A DNA stretch of 64,000 nt from an uncultured Lactobacillus sp. GTDB taxonomy: Bacteria > Bacillota > Bacilli > Lactobacillales > Lactobacillaceae. Shown piece by piece: positions 8,245 to 16,922 of the stretch. Below the pieces are notes generated by a model. The model had not been told where the DNA came from. It saw nothing but the letters and a program-made list of their open reading frames with translations, and did not search any database. The first letter of the stretch is position 1. Every line of letters starts with the position of its first letter. The translations under genes and the position numbers were made by a program. Location: positions 48,959-112,958 of the forward strand of contig CAOOYH010000003.1 in the NCBI GenBank assembly GCA_948500755.1. The letters run 5' to 3'.

Positions 8245-9291
8245 CTAGTTCTCCTTCTTCTCATTAAACAGCATATTGTAGATTGCCGTTGCATTATCGT
8301 TACATCCCTGATACTGATTGATATTCGTTTGCAAAATCACCGCATTCTTGCCATCTTTAGAGATTCGAATAAAACTTGAATAATTATATCCGGCTCCATT
8401 TGCCTGATAATATCCCTCCTTTGTATATAAACCGCCACGATATTGTGCCTGATTATTTCCCGGGCCATAAATTGTCTGAATGCTTTGCATTGGCAATATT
8501 TTTCCACTTAAAAGTGCCGACATTGAAAGAAATATATCATCATTAGACATTGCAACACTTCCAGCACCCAGCAAGCCATGAATCTCATTCATATCAACTT
8601 GAGTACTGCTAGGAATTAGCTCAATTTCTTTAATCTTTTGTGCATCCGCCCAAAGAAAATCCGTGTGCTTGAGCCCGAGCTTATACACATACATCTCATT
8701 AAAGAGGTCTTCATAACTGCGACCTGTCGCTTTTTCTAAAATATGACTTAGTAGGACATAATTTACATCTTGATAGTTCCATTTATTAAAACTTTGATCG
8801 TCAAAATGCATATCTTGAATCGTCTTTTGAGCATTATCATCATCATTTTTGAAGGGATTATTACCAAATGGCCCCTGCTCAGACAAGCCACTAGTCATTT
8901 CAAGCAAATTTAAAATACTAATATTGCCAGCATTAGGTACGTTTGGATAAAACTTCGCTACTTTATCATCTAAGCTCAGTTTTCCCTCATTAACCGCTTG
9001 CATAACCATTGCACCAGTGTATGCTTTTTGAACTGAATTAATCAAGTAAGCCGAATTAATATTCCCTTCAGTGGTGTAATTCCAAATTCGCTTACCATCT
9101 TTATAAAAAGTTGCATTTCCCTTAAAACCAAAGCTATTCAGCATTTTTTTGATTTGCTTCTTTTGTTTTAAAGAAATCTGATCTTGAGGAGTGGCTCCAG
9201 TAATATTTTTTAAAAAATGTGTTGAAACAAATAGGTAACCACAAAAGAAAATATAGATCAGAATTAAAATAAGTGGTAGTTTTTTCTTCAT
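8245..9291 (-). CDS. Serine hydrolase, beta-lactamase/PBP-like (class C type)
   Basis: 348 residues with an N-terminal signal anchor. The active-site SxxK motif is SVQK at residues 86-89. The second motif, usually YxN, reads YQD at 173-175 in the context WNYQDVNYVLLSHILEKATG. The third conserved region is weak. Proteins of this family include D-Ala-D-Ala carboxypeptidases and esterases; in lactobacilli they are usually envelope enzymes rather than true beta-lactamases. The substrate cannot be told from sequence. Confidence 0.75.
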   Translation of the reverse strand: MKKKLPLILILIYIFFCGYLFVSTHFLKNITGATPQDQISLKQKKQIKKMLNSFGFKGNATFYKDGKRIWNYTTEGNINSAYLINSVQKAYTGAMVMQAVNEGKLSLDDKVAKFYPNVPNAGNISILNLLEMTSGLSEQGPFGNNPFKNDDDNAQKTIQDMHFDDQSFNKWNYQDVNYVLLSHILEKATGRSYEDLFNEMYVYKLGLKHTDFLWADAQKIKEIELIPSSTQVDMNEIHGLLGAGSVAMSNDDIFLSMSALLSGKILPMQSIQTIYGPGNNQAQYRGGLYTKEGYYQANGAGYNYSSFIRISKDGKNAVILQTNINQYQGCNDNATAIYNMLFNEKKEN

Positions 9292-9350
9292 CGTTATGCC
9301 CTATATGTGAAAATCCTTATAGTAGTAATTATACAATCTTCTCTATCAAA

Positions 9351-9375
9351 AAAGGAGCCTTTCGCAGGCTCCTTT
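9351..9375. terminator. Rho-independent terminator
   Basis: Perfect 10-bp stem AAAGGAGCCT / AGGCTCCTTT with loop TTCGC, just downstream of the TraG-type gene. Confidence 0.8.
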
Positions 9376-9380
9376 ATTTT

Positions 9381-10766
9381 CTAGAACAAACTGTCGATCA
9401 ACTCAACATCGTTCATTTCAATTCCAGGCAACGATTTCAAAATATCAGCCAACTCTGGCCATTTGCAACTGTCATCTCCATCATCATTAGCAGTATTGAA
9501 CTGATTATTAATGTTAAATCTTTTATCGATAAAATGCGGATGATTATGAAAATCATAACGGACTGGTTCGACAATATAACCCCCAACATCAAGCAAAAAA
9601 TGATCTTCATTCATCAAACGGATCATTTTCGCACTTCGTTCAAATCGACTGGACGCCGTTTGCGCCATTGCCAAATCTGTCGTTCCCGTCAAAAGATAGG
9701 CACTGCAGTTGCCAATCACACTGGGAGTATTATTGCCAAACTTTGCTTTCAACTGCGATTCGTCTTGAAGCATCATGCAAATTGAAATGTTCCGACTTCT
9801 CGCCGTTGCCAAATAATCATCAAAGTGAGGAATCAAGATGTTTTTGAAATCATCTAAGAAAAAGCGCACCTTAACTGGCAAAGTTTTACCTTCAAGCTTG
9901 AAAGCAGCATGATACAAAAAGCTAAAAAGTTGTGAATACAGCGTATTAGAAATAAAGTTTTTGGATGGATCAGAATCATCATATAAAATGAAGAAAGCCG
10001 TTTTTGGTTTTAAAAGCTGACTAAAATCAACTTGATTACTGCTTAGGAGTCGATCAACTTCTTTTACTCGATAAGGACTCAAGGCCGCACCCAAAATTCC
10101 TAAAACACTCCCCCAGGTCCGATCACTACTGTGCAAACCTGCGATTTGCTGCCACATTTTTGCTGCTTCTGAATCTGGCTTTTCTTGCACAGCCCAATTG
10201 AATAAACAATCACCAAAAGTCAGATCGTCATCATATTCGTATTCATAATTATAATCTGAATCACCAAGTGATACCAAAACCTGCTCAATATTCTTGGGAC
10301 TGTCTTCGAGCATTCCAAACAAGCGCACCACTGTACTCATTGTCTGCTCACTTTCTGGTAGAAATTCTTGCGTGAAAAAGATCAACGCTTCCAGCACAGT
10401 CATAGCGGCATTATTCCAGAATGGATCCTGGCGCGAGTCAGTTGTTTGATTACCACTGACGTCACTAATCATTACTTGATGAGCAAAATTAATCACATCT
10501 AGATTAGATTTCATATTTAAAATTGGATTGTAAGTCATGGAATGCTTCAAGTCCACTAAGTTTAGAACTTGAATTTGATAGCCCATTTTCTTAAGGCTTG
10601 CACCCACATCAGCTAAGATATCGCCCTTGGCATCAGCAATCACATAATTAGCATTCCCCTGCAGCACATTCGGCTCAACAAAAGAATATGTCTTCCCAGT
10701 ACCACTCGTCCCAATGACCAATGTATTATCATTTTGTGCAGAATGATAATTAATAGGAAGAAACAC
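9381..10766 (-). CDS. VirD4/TraG-type coupling ATPase, 5' end interrupted
   Basis: 461 residues from a GTG. Walker A is GTSGTGKT near residue 18, Walker B-like FFLDDFKNIL follows later, and ARSRNISICMMLQDESQL is the typical TraD/VirD4 motif. These hexameric ATPases feed DNA or protein to type IV secretion channels. The gene stands alone: no relaxase or channel gene is in view and the usual N-terminal membrane helices are missing. The same frame continues upstream to an ATG at 10865 with its own GAGG site, but codon 11 is TAA. It may restart at GTG 10766 or be decaying. Confidence 0.7.
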   Translation of the reverse strand: MFLPINYHSAQNDNTLVIGTSGTGKTYSFVEPNVLQGNANYVIADAKGDILADVGASLKKMGYQIQVLNLVDLKHSMTYNPILNMKSNLDVINFAHQVMISDVSGNQTTDSRQDPFWNNAAMTVLEALIFFTQEFLPESEQTMSTVVRLFGMLEDSPKNIEQVLVSLGDSDYNYEYEYDDDLTFGDCLFNWAVQEKPDSEAAKMWQQIAGLHSSDRTWGSVLGILGAALSPYRVKEVDRLLSSNQVDFSQLLKPKTAFFILYDDSDPSKNFISNTLYSQLFSFLYHAAFKLEGKTLPVKVRFFLDDFKNILIPHFDDYLATARSRNISICMMLQDESQLKAKFGNNTPSVIGNCSAYLLTGTTDLAMAQTASSRFERSAKMIRLMNEDHFLLDVGGYIVEPVRYDFHNHPHFIDKRFNINNQFNTANDDGDDSCKWPELADILKSLPGIEMNDVELIDSLF

Positions 10767-10818
10767 GTTTTTTCCAAAAATCGTGGTATCTTGGTTGTAA
10801 TTTTCTTGCCAAGGAGTT

Positions 10819-10929
10819 TCACTTTTTACAGGTTATGCATAATTGGTAAATCCGATTGTATTCATTCAAGCCTCTTTCTAGCTTTCGCAGACTAATTCTA
10901 ACTAGGACAAACGACGATTTCTTAGCCAA
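10819..10929 (-). CDS. Possible 36-residue leader ORF overlapping traG start
   Basis: A TTG codon at 10929 lies just behind a strong AAAGGTGGTGA site and opens a 36-codon basic ORF (begins MAKKSSFVLVRISLRKLERG) that ends in TGA inside the early TraG frame. It may be a coupled leader peptide, or chance. No family recognised. Confidence 0.25.
   Translation of the reverse strand: MAKKSSFVLVRISLRKLERGLNEYNRIYQLCITCKK
10833..10865 (-). pseudogene. Displaced 5' end of the TraG-type gene (stop at codon 11)
   Basis: ATG at 10865 follows AGAGG by five bases and reads MNTIGFTNYA then TAA (10835-10833). After the stop the same frame continues PVKSETPWQENYNQDTTIFG and runs without interruption into the ATPase. 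A single C-to-T change of CAA would explain it. Confidence 0.6.
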
Positions 10930-11151
10930 TATCACCACCTTTAAGCAAAACAAAAAACAGGGTTAAAAATACATAATCCCGATCTAGTATTAACTTAATA
11001 TATTCAAATCAAATTACAGCTTACTAGAACTATATTGCATATTTTTAACTCTGCTTTCTAACAATCTTTACTATTAAAATGATAGATAATCAAAAGTTGC
11101 ACTATCTATATTACTACTGTCCAGGTGAAAAGCAAGAGATTTGGATAATAA

Positions 11152-11178
11152 AAAATCAGCACCTCAAGTGCTGATTTT
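11152..11178 (-). terminator. Rho-independent terminator of galU
   Basis: Perfect 11-bp stem AAAATCAGCAC / GTGCTGATTTT, loop CTCAA, seven bases after the galU stop. Confidence 0.85.
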
Positions 11179-11184
11179 ATCGAA

Positions 11185-12066
11185 TTATTTTTGTAATTTC
11201 TTACTTAAGTCAATGATGTATTTCTTTAAGGCATCCTTAGTTTCAGGGTGACGCAAGCCGTATTGAATGGAAGTTTCAAGATAGCCTTCCTTGTTACCAA
11301 CATCGAAACGTTGACCGTTAAATACATGAGCAAAAACGCGTTGAGTCTTGTTCATAGTGTCGATGGCATCAGTCAATTGAATTTCGCCACCACGACCTGG
11401 TTTTTGTGTTGCCAAAATATCAAAAATTTCTGGAGTAAGCAAGTAACGCCCAATAATTGCCAAATCACTTGGAGCTTTAGCAACTGGTGGCTTTTCCACA
11501 AATGACTTAACGTTGTAAAGATCATCGTTGATCTTACCTTCAGGGGCAATCACACCATATTTAGAAACTTCCTCATGTGGCACCTTCATAACGGCTAAAG
11601 TTGGCGCATGAGTTTGATTGTAATCATCAATAAGCTGCTTAGTTAGGGGTACCTTGTCACGCATCAAATCATCGCCAAGCATAACGACGAATGGTTCATC
11701 CCCAACGAAACTACGCGCACGGAAAATCGCATCCCCCAAACCAGCTGGATGTGGTTGACGAGTGTAGTACAAGTTCACACCTAAGTCGGTAATTTCTTCA
11801 GTCAACTTAAGCAATTCAACTTTACCTGTATCCTTCAAATCTTGTTCCAATTCAGGATTTGAATCAAAATGATTTTCAATAGCACGTTTATTCTTACCAG
11901 TGACGATCAAAATGTCTTCGATTCCTGACTTCTTAGCCTCTTCAACAATAAATTGAATGGTTGGCTTGTCCACAATTGGTAACATTTCCTTTGGCATCGC
12001 CTTGGTTGCAGGCAAAAATCTGGTTCCAAGACCCGCTGTAGGAATAACAGCTTTTCTAACCTTCAT
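11185..12066 (-). CDS. galU: UTP--glucose-1-phosphate uridylyltransferase
   Basis: About 293 residues, cytoplasmic. It makes UDP-glucose from UTP and glucose-1-phosphate. The nucleotide-binding signature AVIPTAGLGTRFLPATKAMPKEMLPI, the metal site VMLGDD and the FVEKP and GRYLLTPEIF blocks are all in place. UDP-glucose feeds the EPS operon in this window through UDP-glucose dehydrogenase and the UDP-galactose route, and also teichoic acid and glycolipid synthesis. I set the start at Met 12066 (MKVRKAVIP) because GGGAG lies eight bases upstream; an in-frame ATG 36 bases earlier adds a non-conserved basic peptide. Confidence 0.95.
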   Translation of the reverse strand: MKVRKAVIPTAGLGTRFLPATKAMPKEMLPIVDKPTIQFIVEEAKKSGIEDILIVTGKNKRAIENHFDSNPELEQDLKDTGKVELLKLTEEITDLGVNLYYTRQPHPAGLGDAIFRARSFVGDEPFVVMLGDDLMRDKVPLTKQLIDDYNQTHAPTLAVMKVPHEEVSKYGVIAPEGKINDDLYNVKSFVEKPPVAKAPSDLAIIGRYLLTPEIFDILATQKPGRGGEIQLTDAIDTMNKTQRVFAHVFNGQRFDVGNKEGYLETSIQYGLRHPETKDALKKYIIDLSKKLQK

Positions 12067-12181
12067 ATTTTTTCTCCCATTTTTAAATAATTTCCCTTTC
12101 ATTGTAGCAGAAAAGAAGCAAATATAAATAAAGAAAATTTGGTGTAAATATGACTAAGAATCATTGAATGACTTATTTATA

Positions 12182-13150
12182 TTAATCATCTTTATCATCT
12201 AAAGATTTCAAAGCATCAACATAACCATTAACTTCATCTTTTTGGCCTGAATTTACATAATAATCAGACTTCAAACGATCGATAGTATAATGTTCAGTCT
12301 TATAGATCCCTTCCGCTGGAGAATGATCATGATCATTATATTTAACCGTTATATTATTACCATCTTGTTTAAACCAGTAGTACGATTGAGGATCGCCACC
12401 TGTAGTAATACAATCATAACCTTTAGTCTTCCCATAACCTGAATCATCACTAAAATACATGTGGCCATTGTTTAAATTATCTTTAAACCAGTCACCGTCT
12501 TTGAGCAATCCAACAAACACACCTATTAATTTTGGATTTTCAACAGAACTACTGTCATTCGATTTTGATTTGCTATCACTACTCTTTTCGATATTTTGAC
12601 CAGCAGCAATCGAATTAAAACCATTAATTAAATCACGATTTTCAGTTTCTTTAGCCATAACCTTATCACCATTAGTAGTTTCATCAACTAATACAATGGG
12701 TTGATTTTTATGGAAAGCAAAGAAGTAGGTAATGTGACTTGCTCCTTCATCTTTATCATAATTATAAATTGCTACAACATTATAATCAGCGTTTCCCTTA
12801 CCACTAGGGTCATAAGATAGAGATGCTTTTTGCCCATTTACATACACTCGATTAAAGTCTCTCGGAAATTTTTCTCCAGCGGCCGTAGTTATTTGACCAT
12901 CACCATCATATTTTTCATATTCTTGGTTCATTGTAGTGGCCCAATCATCTAAAAAGTCGTCAAGCTTATCTTGCTTTTCCGAATTCCAAGTTGAATCGCT
13001 TGCATTGGAATCAGAACCAAAAGTTCTATTTCCTTTATCATCATTAGAATTAGTAGTTTTTTGAACTTTTCCTACACCTGTTTGTTTTGTAATGGCACTC
13101 TTTTTATGGTTCTGACACGCAGTCAATGTTAACATTGCAGTTCCAACCAA
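12182..13150 (-). CDS. DUF4767-like lipoprotein with unusual start
   Basis: About 322 residues. The N-terminus carries a lipobox LTAC, followed by a Ser/Asn/Asp-rich linker and a domain (WNSEKQDKLDDFLDDWATTMNQEY) that looks like the lactobacillus DUF4767 family. A C-terminal domain has YYWFKQDGNNITVKY. The only standard start is TTG at 13150, which leaves a signal peptide without positive charge. Four codons upstream an ATA at 13162 sits five bases after GGGAGC and would give MKIILVGTAMLTLTAC, a textbook lipoprotein signal. So the original start was probably ATG, now ATA. Confidence 0.6.
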   Translation of the reverse strand: MVGTAMLTLTACQNHKKSAITKQTGVGKVQKTTNSNDDKGNRTFGSDSNASDSTWNSEKQDKLDDFLDDWATTMNQEYEKYDGDGQITTAAGEKFPRDFNRVYVNGQKASLSYDPSGKGNADYNVVAIYNYDKDEGASHITYFFAFHKNQPIVLVDETTNGDKVMAKETENRDLINGFNSIAAGQNIEKSSDSKSKSNDSSSVENPKLIGVFVGLLKDGDWFKDNLNNGHMYFSDDSGYGKTKGYDCITTGGDPQSYYWFKQDGNNITVKYNDHDHSPAEGIYKTEHYTIDRLKSDYYVNSGQKDEVNGYVDALKSLDDKDD

Positions 13151-13174
13151 AATTATTTTTATAATCTGCTCCCA

Positions 13175-14242
13175 CTATTTCAAATCAATTGTTAAATCAA
13201 ATGTTTTATCCATCGACTCATTATCCTCATCTTGAGAAGATGCATCAAATTTCATTCTAATACTCTTTAAAGATGAAGTTGAAGATAACTTCTGGATTGG
13301 AAGAGTGATAGTACCTGATTTTTTAATACCGTCATTAATATCGCCATCCCAGTCTTCCATACTATCAGCTTCATGTTGTTCGCCATTAGAATAACTGTAT
13401 GTTCCTTGAGTAGGATAAATGGAAATATCATCAGCAGCTTTAACAGACATGTAAATTTTGGCAAAACCATGAATGGTAAACTTTCCATCATTTGCAGAAT
13501 CATATTTATATGGTTTAGCAGTTTGATAAATCACAATTTTATTGATCTTTACATCTCCGCCATCCCAAGAATGATCAGTATAGTTAACACGATAAGTTTT
13601 TATAGCTTTAATCTTATAACTCTTATAGTCAACTTTTAATGAATGATTATCTGAACTAGAACTTTGATGGCTATCAAAGGAATTGTTATTTGAAGAATCT
13701 CGGAAACTCCCATCTGTCAAAATAAAGAACCCCATTGAGAGTACTAGTACTGAAAGAACAATAATTACCCAAGTAGATGGCGTTTTATACCATGGCTTTG
13801 AATTATCATTGGTTGAGTTATTAACTGCAGTTTGATTACTTTCTTCAGTTATATCTTGATAGGGATGCTTGCTATAGCCAGCTTTTCCCCAGGTACACCC
13901 AATGGCATATATGATCATCAATACCACTCCATAGATAGTAGCATCGCTGTAATCTAACATTGCAGCATAAAAAGCATTCAATCCAATTACTACAAAAAAG
14001 ATTACTTTAACTATCAATTCTGCTTTTTTATTTGGGGTTTTCTTTAAAGTTACAAAATACCAAATGGCTAATCCAATTGCCCAAGCTCCATAAAAGTATA
14101 AAAATTGTTGGAATTGTCTTACTTTACCAACCCACGCTATGCCCAAAAGTGATTGAGAATAACCTAAAATTCCAATAGCAAAGAGTGCCAGAAGAATCGC
14201 TCCCACCAATCTCCTAACATTTAAGCTGTTATTTTGCTTCAT
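13175..14242 (-). CDS. Multi-pass membrane protein with extracellular C-terminal domain
   Basis: About 355 residues. Five hydrophobic helices lie in the first 180 residues, including the last one before a Ser/Asn/His-rich linker (NNNSFDSHQSSSSDNHSLK), and a beta-rich C-terminal domain of about 140 residues follows. I placed the start at 14242 because GGAGG lies seven to eight bases upstream. No family recognised. It sits 12 bases upstream of the lipoprotein gene on the same strand, so the two are probably cotranscribed and may act together at the membrane. Confidence 0.6.
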   Translation of the reverse strand: MKQNNSLNVRRLVGAILLALFAIGILGYSQSLLGIAWVGKVRQFQQFLYFYGAWAIGLAIWYFVTLKKTPNKKAELIVKVIFFVVIGLNAFYAAMLDYSDATIYGVVLMIIYAIGCTWGKAGYSKHPYQDITEESNQTAVNNSTNDNSKPWYKTPSTWVIIVLSVLVLSMGFFILTDGSFRDSSNNNSFDSHQSSSSDNHSLKVDYKSYKIKAIKTYRVNYTDHSWDGGDVKINKIVIYQTAKPYKYDSANDGKFTIHGFAKIYMSVKAADDISIYPTQGTYSYSNGEQHEADSMEDWDGDINDGIKKSGTITLPIQKLSSTSSLKSIRMKFDASSQDEDNESMDKTFDLTIDLK

Positions 14243-14290
14243 TCTTATTCCTCCATAATACTTATAAATAAACAGTTTAATTATAAAACA

Positions 14291-14318
14291 AAAAGTTATA
14301 GCATTCACTATAACTTTT
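14291..14318. terminator. Inverted repeat, terminator-like or leader hairpin
   Basis: Perfect 11-bp stem AAAAGTTATAG / CTATAACTTTT with loop CATTCA. It lies in the divergent region upstream of both flanking genes, so it is not an obvious gene-end terminator. It could be a leader attenuator for the membrane protein gene or a protein-binding site. Confidence 0.4.
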
Positions 14319-14404
14319 TAGACCTCGTTTCGTAATTTTTATAGTAGATGAGTCTTTTTATGATAAGCTATTAACGGTATTTTAAGGAAGGAGCATCATC
14401 CCCT

Positions 14405-15025
14405 ATGACCAGTAAAGATATTGAAAATCTAGAACAAGCAGATCAATTAATGTTTGATCTTGCTAAGAGCACTACCCCTAAAGACGATATTCTAAAAGTA
14501 GCTCAACTACTAAAAGAAGCTGGCGTATTACAAGATACAAGCGATGATTTAAAAACTATTGTAGCTGCCTACAATCAAGACGCACAAACCGAAATTAAAA
14601 AAGCTCTTCGCCGAAAAATGCGAACAACCGTCACCTTAAATCTCTCAGCACTCACGCCTTATTTAAATAATTCAGATCCCGACATAAGCGCCATCGTTAC
14701 AGACACCTTAGACAACTTCAAACAATATGGCCAAATAGTTCTCAGATTCAATGAGAAAAAAGCTACTTGGCAAACCGAAAAAAGTACTGCAGATTATCAA
14801 CAACTCTTCTCTAACTTAGATAATCGCCGTACTAACATCCATAACGCTTGCATCGACAACATCAATATCCTTAATCGTTTAATTGTCGATGGGACTCCTT
14901 TTGCTACTTGGGACAACCCCAACATTACGCAAATCAAAGAAATACCCCGCAGCGATATTGGTAATGCGATTTTGGAGTTGTGTGTTAGGAAGTTGATTAA
15001 TAATGATCAACAAGTATTGAAATGA
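14405..15025 (+). CDS. Hypothetical cytoplasmic protein (DUF3232-like?)
   Basis: 206 residues, acidic and mostly helical, with no signal peptide or membrane segment. AAGGAAGGAG lies eleven bases upstream of the ATG. Two parts are visible: an N-terminal helical region (1-60) and a region at about 90-205 (FSNLDNRRTNIHNACIDNINILNRL) that recalls small helical DUFs of lactobacilli. I cannot assign a function. It is monocistronic, with its own terminator, beside the AT-rich defence-like island. Confidence 0.55.
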   Translation: MTSKDIENLEQADQLMFDLAKSTTPKDDILKVAQLLKEAGVLQDTSDDLKTIVAAYNQDAQTEIKKALRRKMRTTVTLNLSALTPYLNNSDPDISAIVTDTLDNFKQYGQIVLRFNEKKATWQTEKSTADYQQLFSNLDNRRTNIHNACIDNINILNRLIVDGTPFATWDNPNITQIKEIPRSDIGNAILELCVRKLINNDQQVLK

Positions 15026-15047
15026 TTAGAAATAATTTTCAACATAC

Positions 15048-15077
15048 AAAAACTACCCCATATGGAAGGTAGTTTTC
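15048..15077 (+). terminator. Rho-independent terminator
   Basis: Stem AAAACTACC / GGTAGTTTT with an AT-rich loop, 23 bases past the stop of the gene ending at 15025. Confidence 0.75.
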
Positions 15078-15419
15078 TCACTAAAGTTCTTAGCACGTCT
15101 ATTATTCAACAGTTTTATTAGCCTATATAATTGAAGATTCCTTATGCCTATCAATCAAAAAAATTTTACCAAATATGAATTAAGATCCATTGAGTATAGT
15201 CAACCAAAAGTTACTCATATGAGACGAACTCATGGACTGGCATTTCTTTTAGCTCAAGACATTGAGGCTAATATTATTATCGCTAGTGTTAACTATGCTA
15301 TTTTCGATTGTCATAATCTTTCTGCTCTCATAACAGGATAGACGGTAACTCTCATCAGTAAATTTATATCAAGAAATGCAACTATTTTGTATGTGTATAC
15401 TTTATCGTATTTTTAGTGA

Positions 15420-16748
15420 TTAATTCGATTTATAATGTTCCAGTGTCTTCCGAATTTTCACCATATTATTCTTAGTTGGAGTATCTATCGGATCATTAGG
15501 AAAATTCTTTTTAACTCGTCGTACATAAGTTAAAAAGTTACCCTTACCATACTCTCCTCTTTCAGAATAAAGTCGGTATAATTTATCTGATCCCTTATAG
15601 CCATTTTTCCTATTATATTTTCGAGCTATTCCAATAGCTTTATGTCTCATGCGATAATAATACTTAGAAATAGCTTTATCTCTAATAACAACTTGCTTAC
15701 CATCAAAACTAAAACCAAGAAAATTTATTTTATGTTTACTTTCATTTAATTTTGGAATAAATAAATGCCCAATATTTTTTAAATGATTTTTCTTATTTAA
15801 CTTAAAGACTTGTGTTTTTTCGGACTGTAACTCCAATATTCCTTCTTTTTTCCACTTATCAAATAATGTAATTATCTCTTCAATGTCCTGTTGAGTTTGA
15901 GACTGTATAGGTAATATAATTACAAAATCATCTGAATATCGTCTATACATTCCACCACGTGATTGAACAAAATCATTAATTTTTTTATCTAATTCAAGCA
16001 TATAAATGTTAGCCAAACAAGCGCTAATTGGAGACCCTTGAGGAATTCCTTTTCCTGATTTATTACAATGAATATGCTTTCGATACATTTTAAAAAGTTT
16101 TCTAGATAATATTCTATTTTTAGTATTTAATTTTTTTACATCTGCTTTAGTATTTTTTAAATGATTTAAATTTAGAATATCCTTCAGTTCCCAACTATTA
16201 TATTGGGTAACACTTTTAAAAATAGCATAATAATCTTGAGTTAATGTATTAACTTCTAGTAAGTTACAAAGCTGTTTTTTCAAATATAAATGATCTATTT
16301 TATCGAAAAAATCAGTAAAATCACCAATCATTATGTAGCAAGAAGACTGATTTTTTATGAATTTAACTATATTATGAAAAATTTCAATATTGTTACAATG
16401 TAAATTAGTCCGATAAGCTACAGGAATTAAATTTATACCTTCTTGCTTCAACCGCAAATTATATTTTTCATTTAGAAGAGCACTATAGTATTGATAAATG
16501 CATCTATCAATATGAGCTGCATAACAAATTATACGTTCTTTAACATATTCTTTTCCTTTTTCTTTACTAAATTTCTTATATACAAGCTTATATTTTATAA
16601 ATGGATAAAAGCCGTGATGTGCAATTTTCTCAGGTTGAGTAATATAATTTCTAACCTTGGTTATATTAGTACGCAAATCAAAATGCGCATACGACTTTTT
16701 ACTCTTTTGAATAATTTTTTTATTGTTAAACCACGTATCTTTATCCAT
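15420..16748 (-). CDS. Reverse transcriptase, defence-type (Abi/UG-like)
   Basis: 442 residues. Palm-domain motifs are clear: IGDFTDFFDKIDH (catalytic Asp about 143), GKGIPQGSPISACLANIYM (233-250), YRRYSDDFVII with the catalytic YSDD at 271-274, and INFLGFSFDGKQV (341-353). There is no maturase or HNH domain as in group II introns, no nitrilase or HEAT-like extension, and no clear retron VTG motif. That leaves the unknown-group/defence-associated RTs (DRT) as the best fit; I cannot name the subtype. AGGA precedes the ATG. A strong hairpin lies 22 bases upstream. The gene is very AT-rich, suggesting transfer. Confidence 0.85.
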   Translation of the reverse strand: MDKDTWFNNKKIIQKSKKSYAHFDLRTNITKVRNYITQPEKIAHHGFYPFIKYKLVYKKFSKEKGKEYVKERIICYAAHIDRCIYQYYSALLNEKYNLRLKQEGINLIPVAYRTNLHCNNIEIFHNIVKFIKNQSSCYIMIGDFTDFFDKIDHLYLKKQLCNLLEVNTLTQDYYAIFKSVTQYNSWELKDILNLNHLKNTKADVKKLNTKNRILSRKLFKMYRKHIHCNKSGKGIPQGSPISACLANIYMLELDKKINDFVQSRGGMYRRYSDDFVIILPIQSQTQQDIEEIITLFDKWKKEGILELQSEKTQVFKLNKKNHLKNIGHLFIPKLNESKHKINFLGFSFDGKQVVIRDKAISKYYYRMRHKAIGIARKYNRKNGYKGSDKLYRLYSERGEYGKGNFLTYVRRVKKNFPNDPIDTPTKNNMVKIRKTLEHYKSN

Positions 16749-16769
16749 AATTTATCCTAAAAATTGGGA

Positions 16770-16811
16770 TACCCACTAGCAACGGGGAGCAGCATCCCTA
16801 ACTAGTGGGTA
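16770..16811 (-). ncRNA. Structured leader hairpin upstream of the reverse transcriptase
   Basis: A perfect 10-bp stem TACCCACTAG / CTAGTGGGTA encloses a second short stem (GGGGA / TCCCT with one wobble) and a six-base loop. This G/C-rich block stands out from its AT-rich surroundings. On the minus strand it lies in the 5' leader of the RT gene. Several DRT and retron systems carry a template RNA just there, so this may be part of such an RNA. It is not followed by a proper T run on either strand, which argues against a simple terminator. Confidence 0.5.
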
Positions 16812-16856
16812 CGGAAGAAAAAACTTATAATTTATCAGCTAAATATAGCAACTTTA

Positions 16857-16885
16857 ATTATAGCTGCTCTATTAAATCCAATTAA
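16857..16885 (-). promoter_or_regulatory. Candidate promoter of the RT leader
   Basis: A perfect -10 TATAAT (16862-16857 on the minus strand) with a weak -35 TTAATT 17 bases upstream. It would start transcription near 16850 and give a leader of about 100 bases containing the hairpin. Confidence 0.4.
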
Positions 16886-16922
16886 CTTACATGCTAAGAT
16901 GGAGTTAGAAGGAGGCGCGCAC

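Noticed and set aside
8245..9291. True beta-lactamase giving drug resistance
   Set aside because: Only the general serine hydrolase fold is seen; the second motif is YQD and the third is weak, as in wall peptidases and esterases of lactobacilli.
9381..10766. Integrated conjugative element around the TraG-type gene
   Set aside because: No relaxase, channel, integrase or attachment repeats in the flanking sequence; only this ATPase.
15144..15341. 65-codon ORF on the plus strand after the terminator at 15048
   Set aside because: No Shine-Dalgarno sequence, no family pattern, and no partner. Could be a fragment of an older gene but I cannot support it.
15420..16748. Group II intron or diversity-generating retroelement for the RT
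   Set aside because: No maturase or HNH domain, no intron domain V-like RNA seen, no template/variable repeat pair or target gene nearby.
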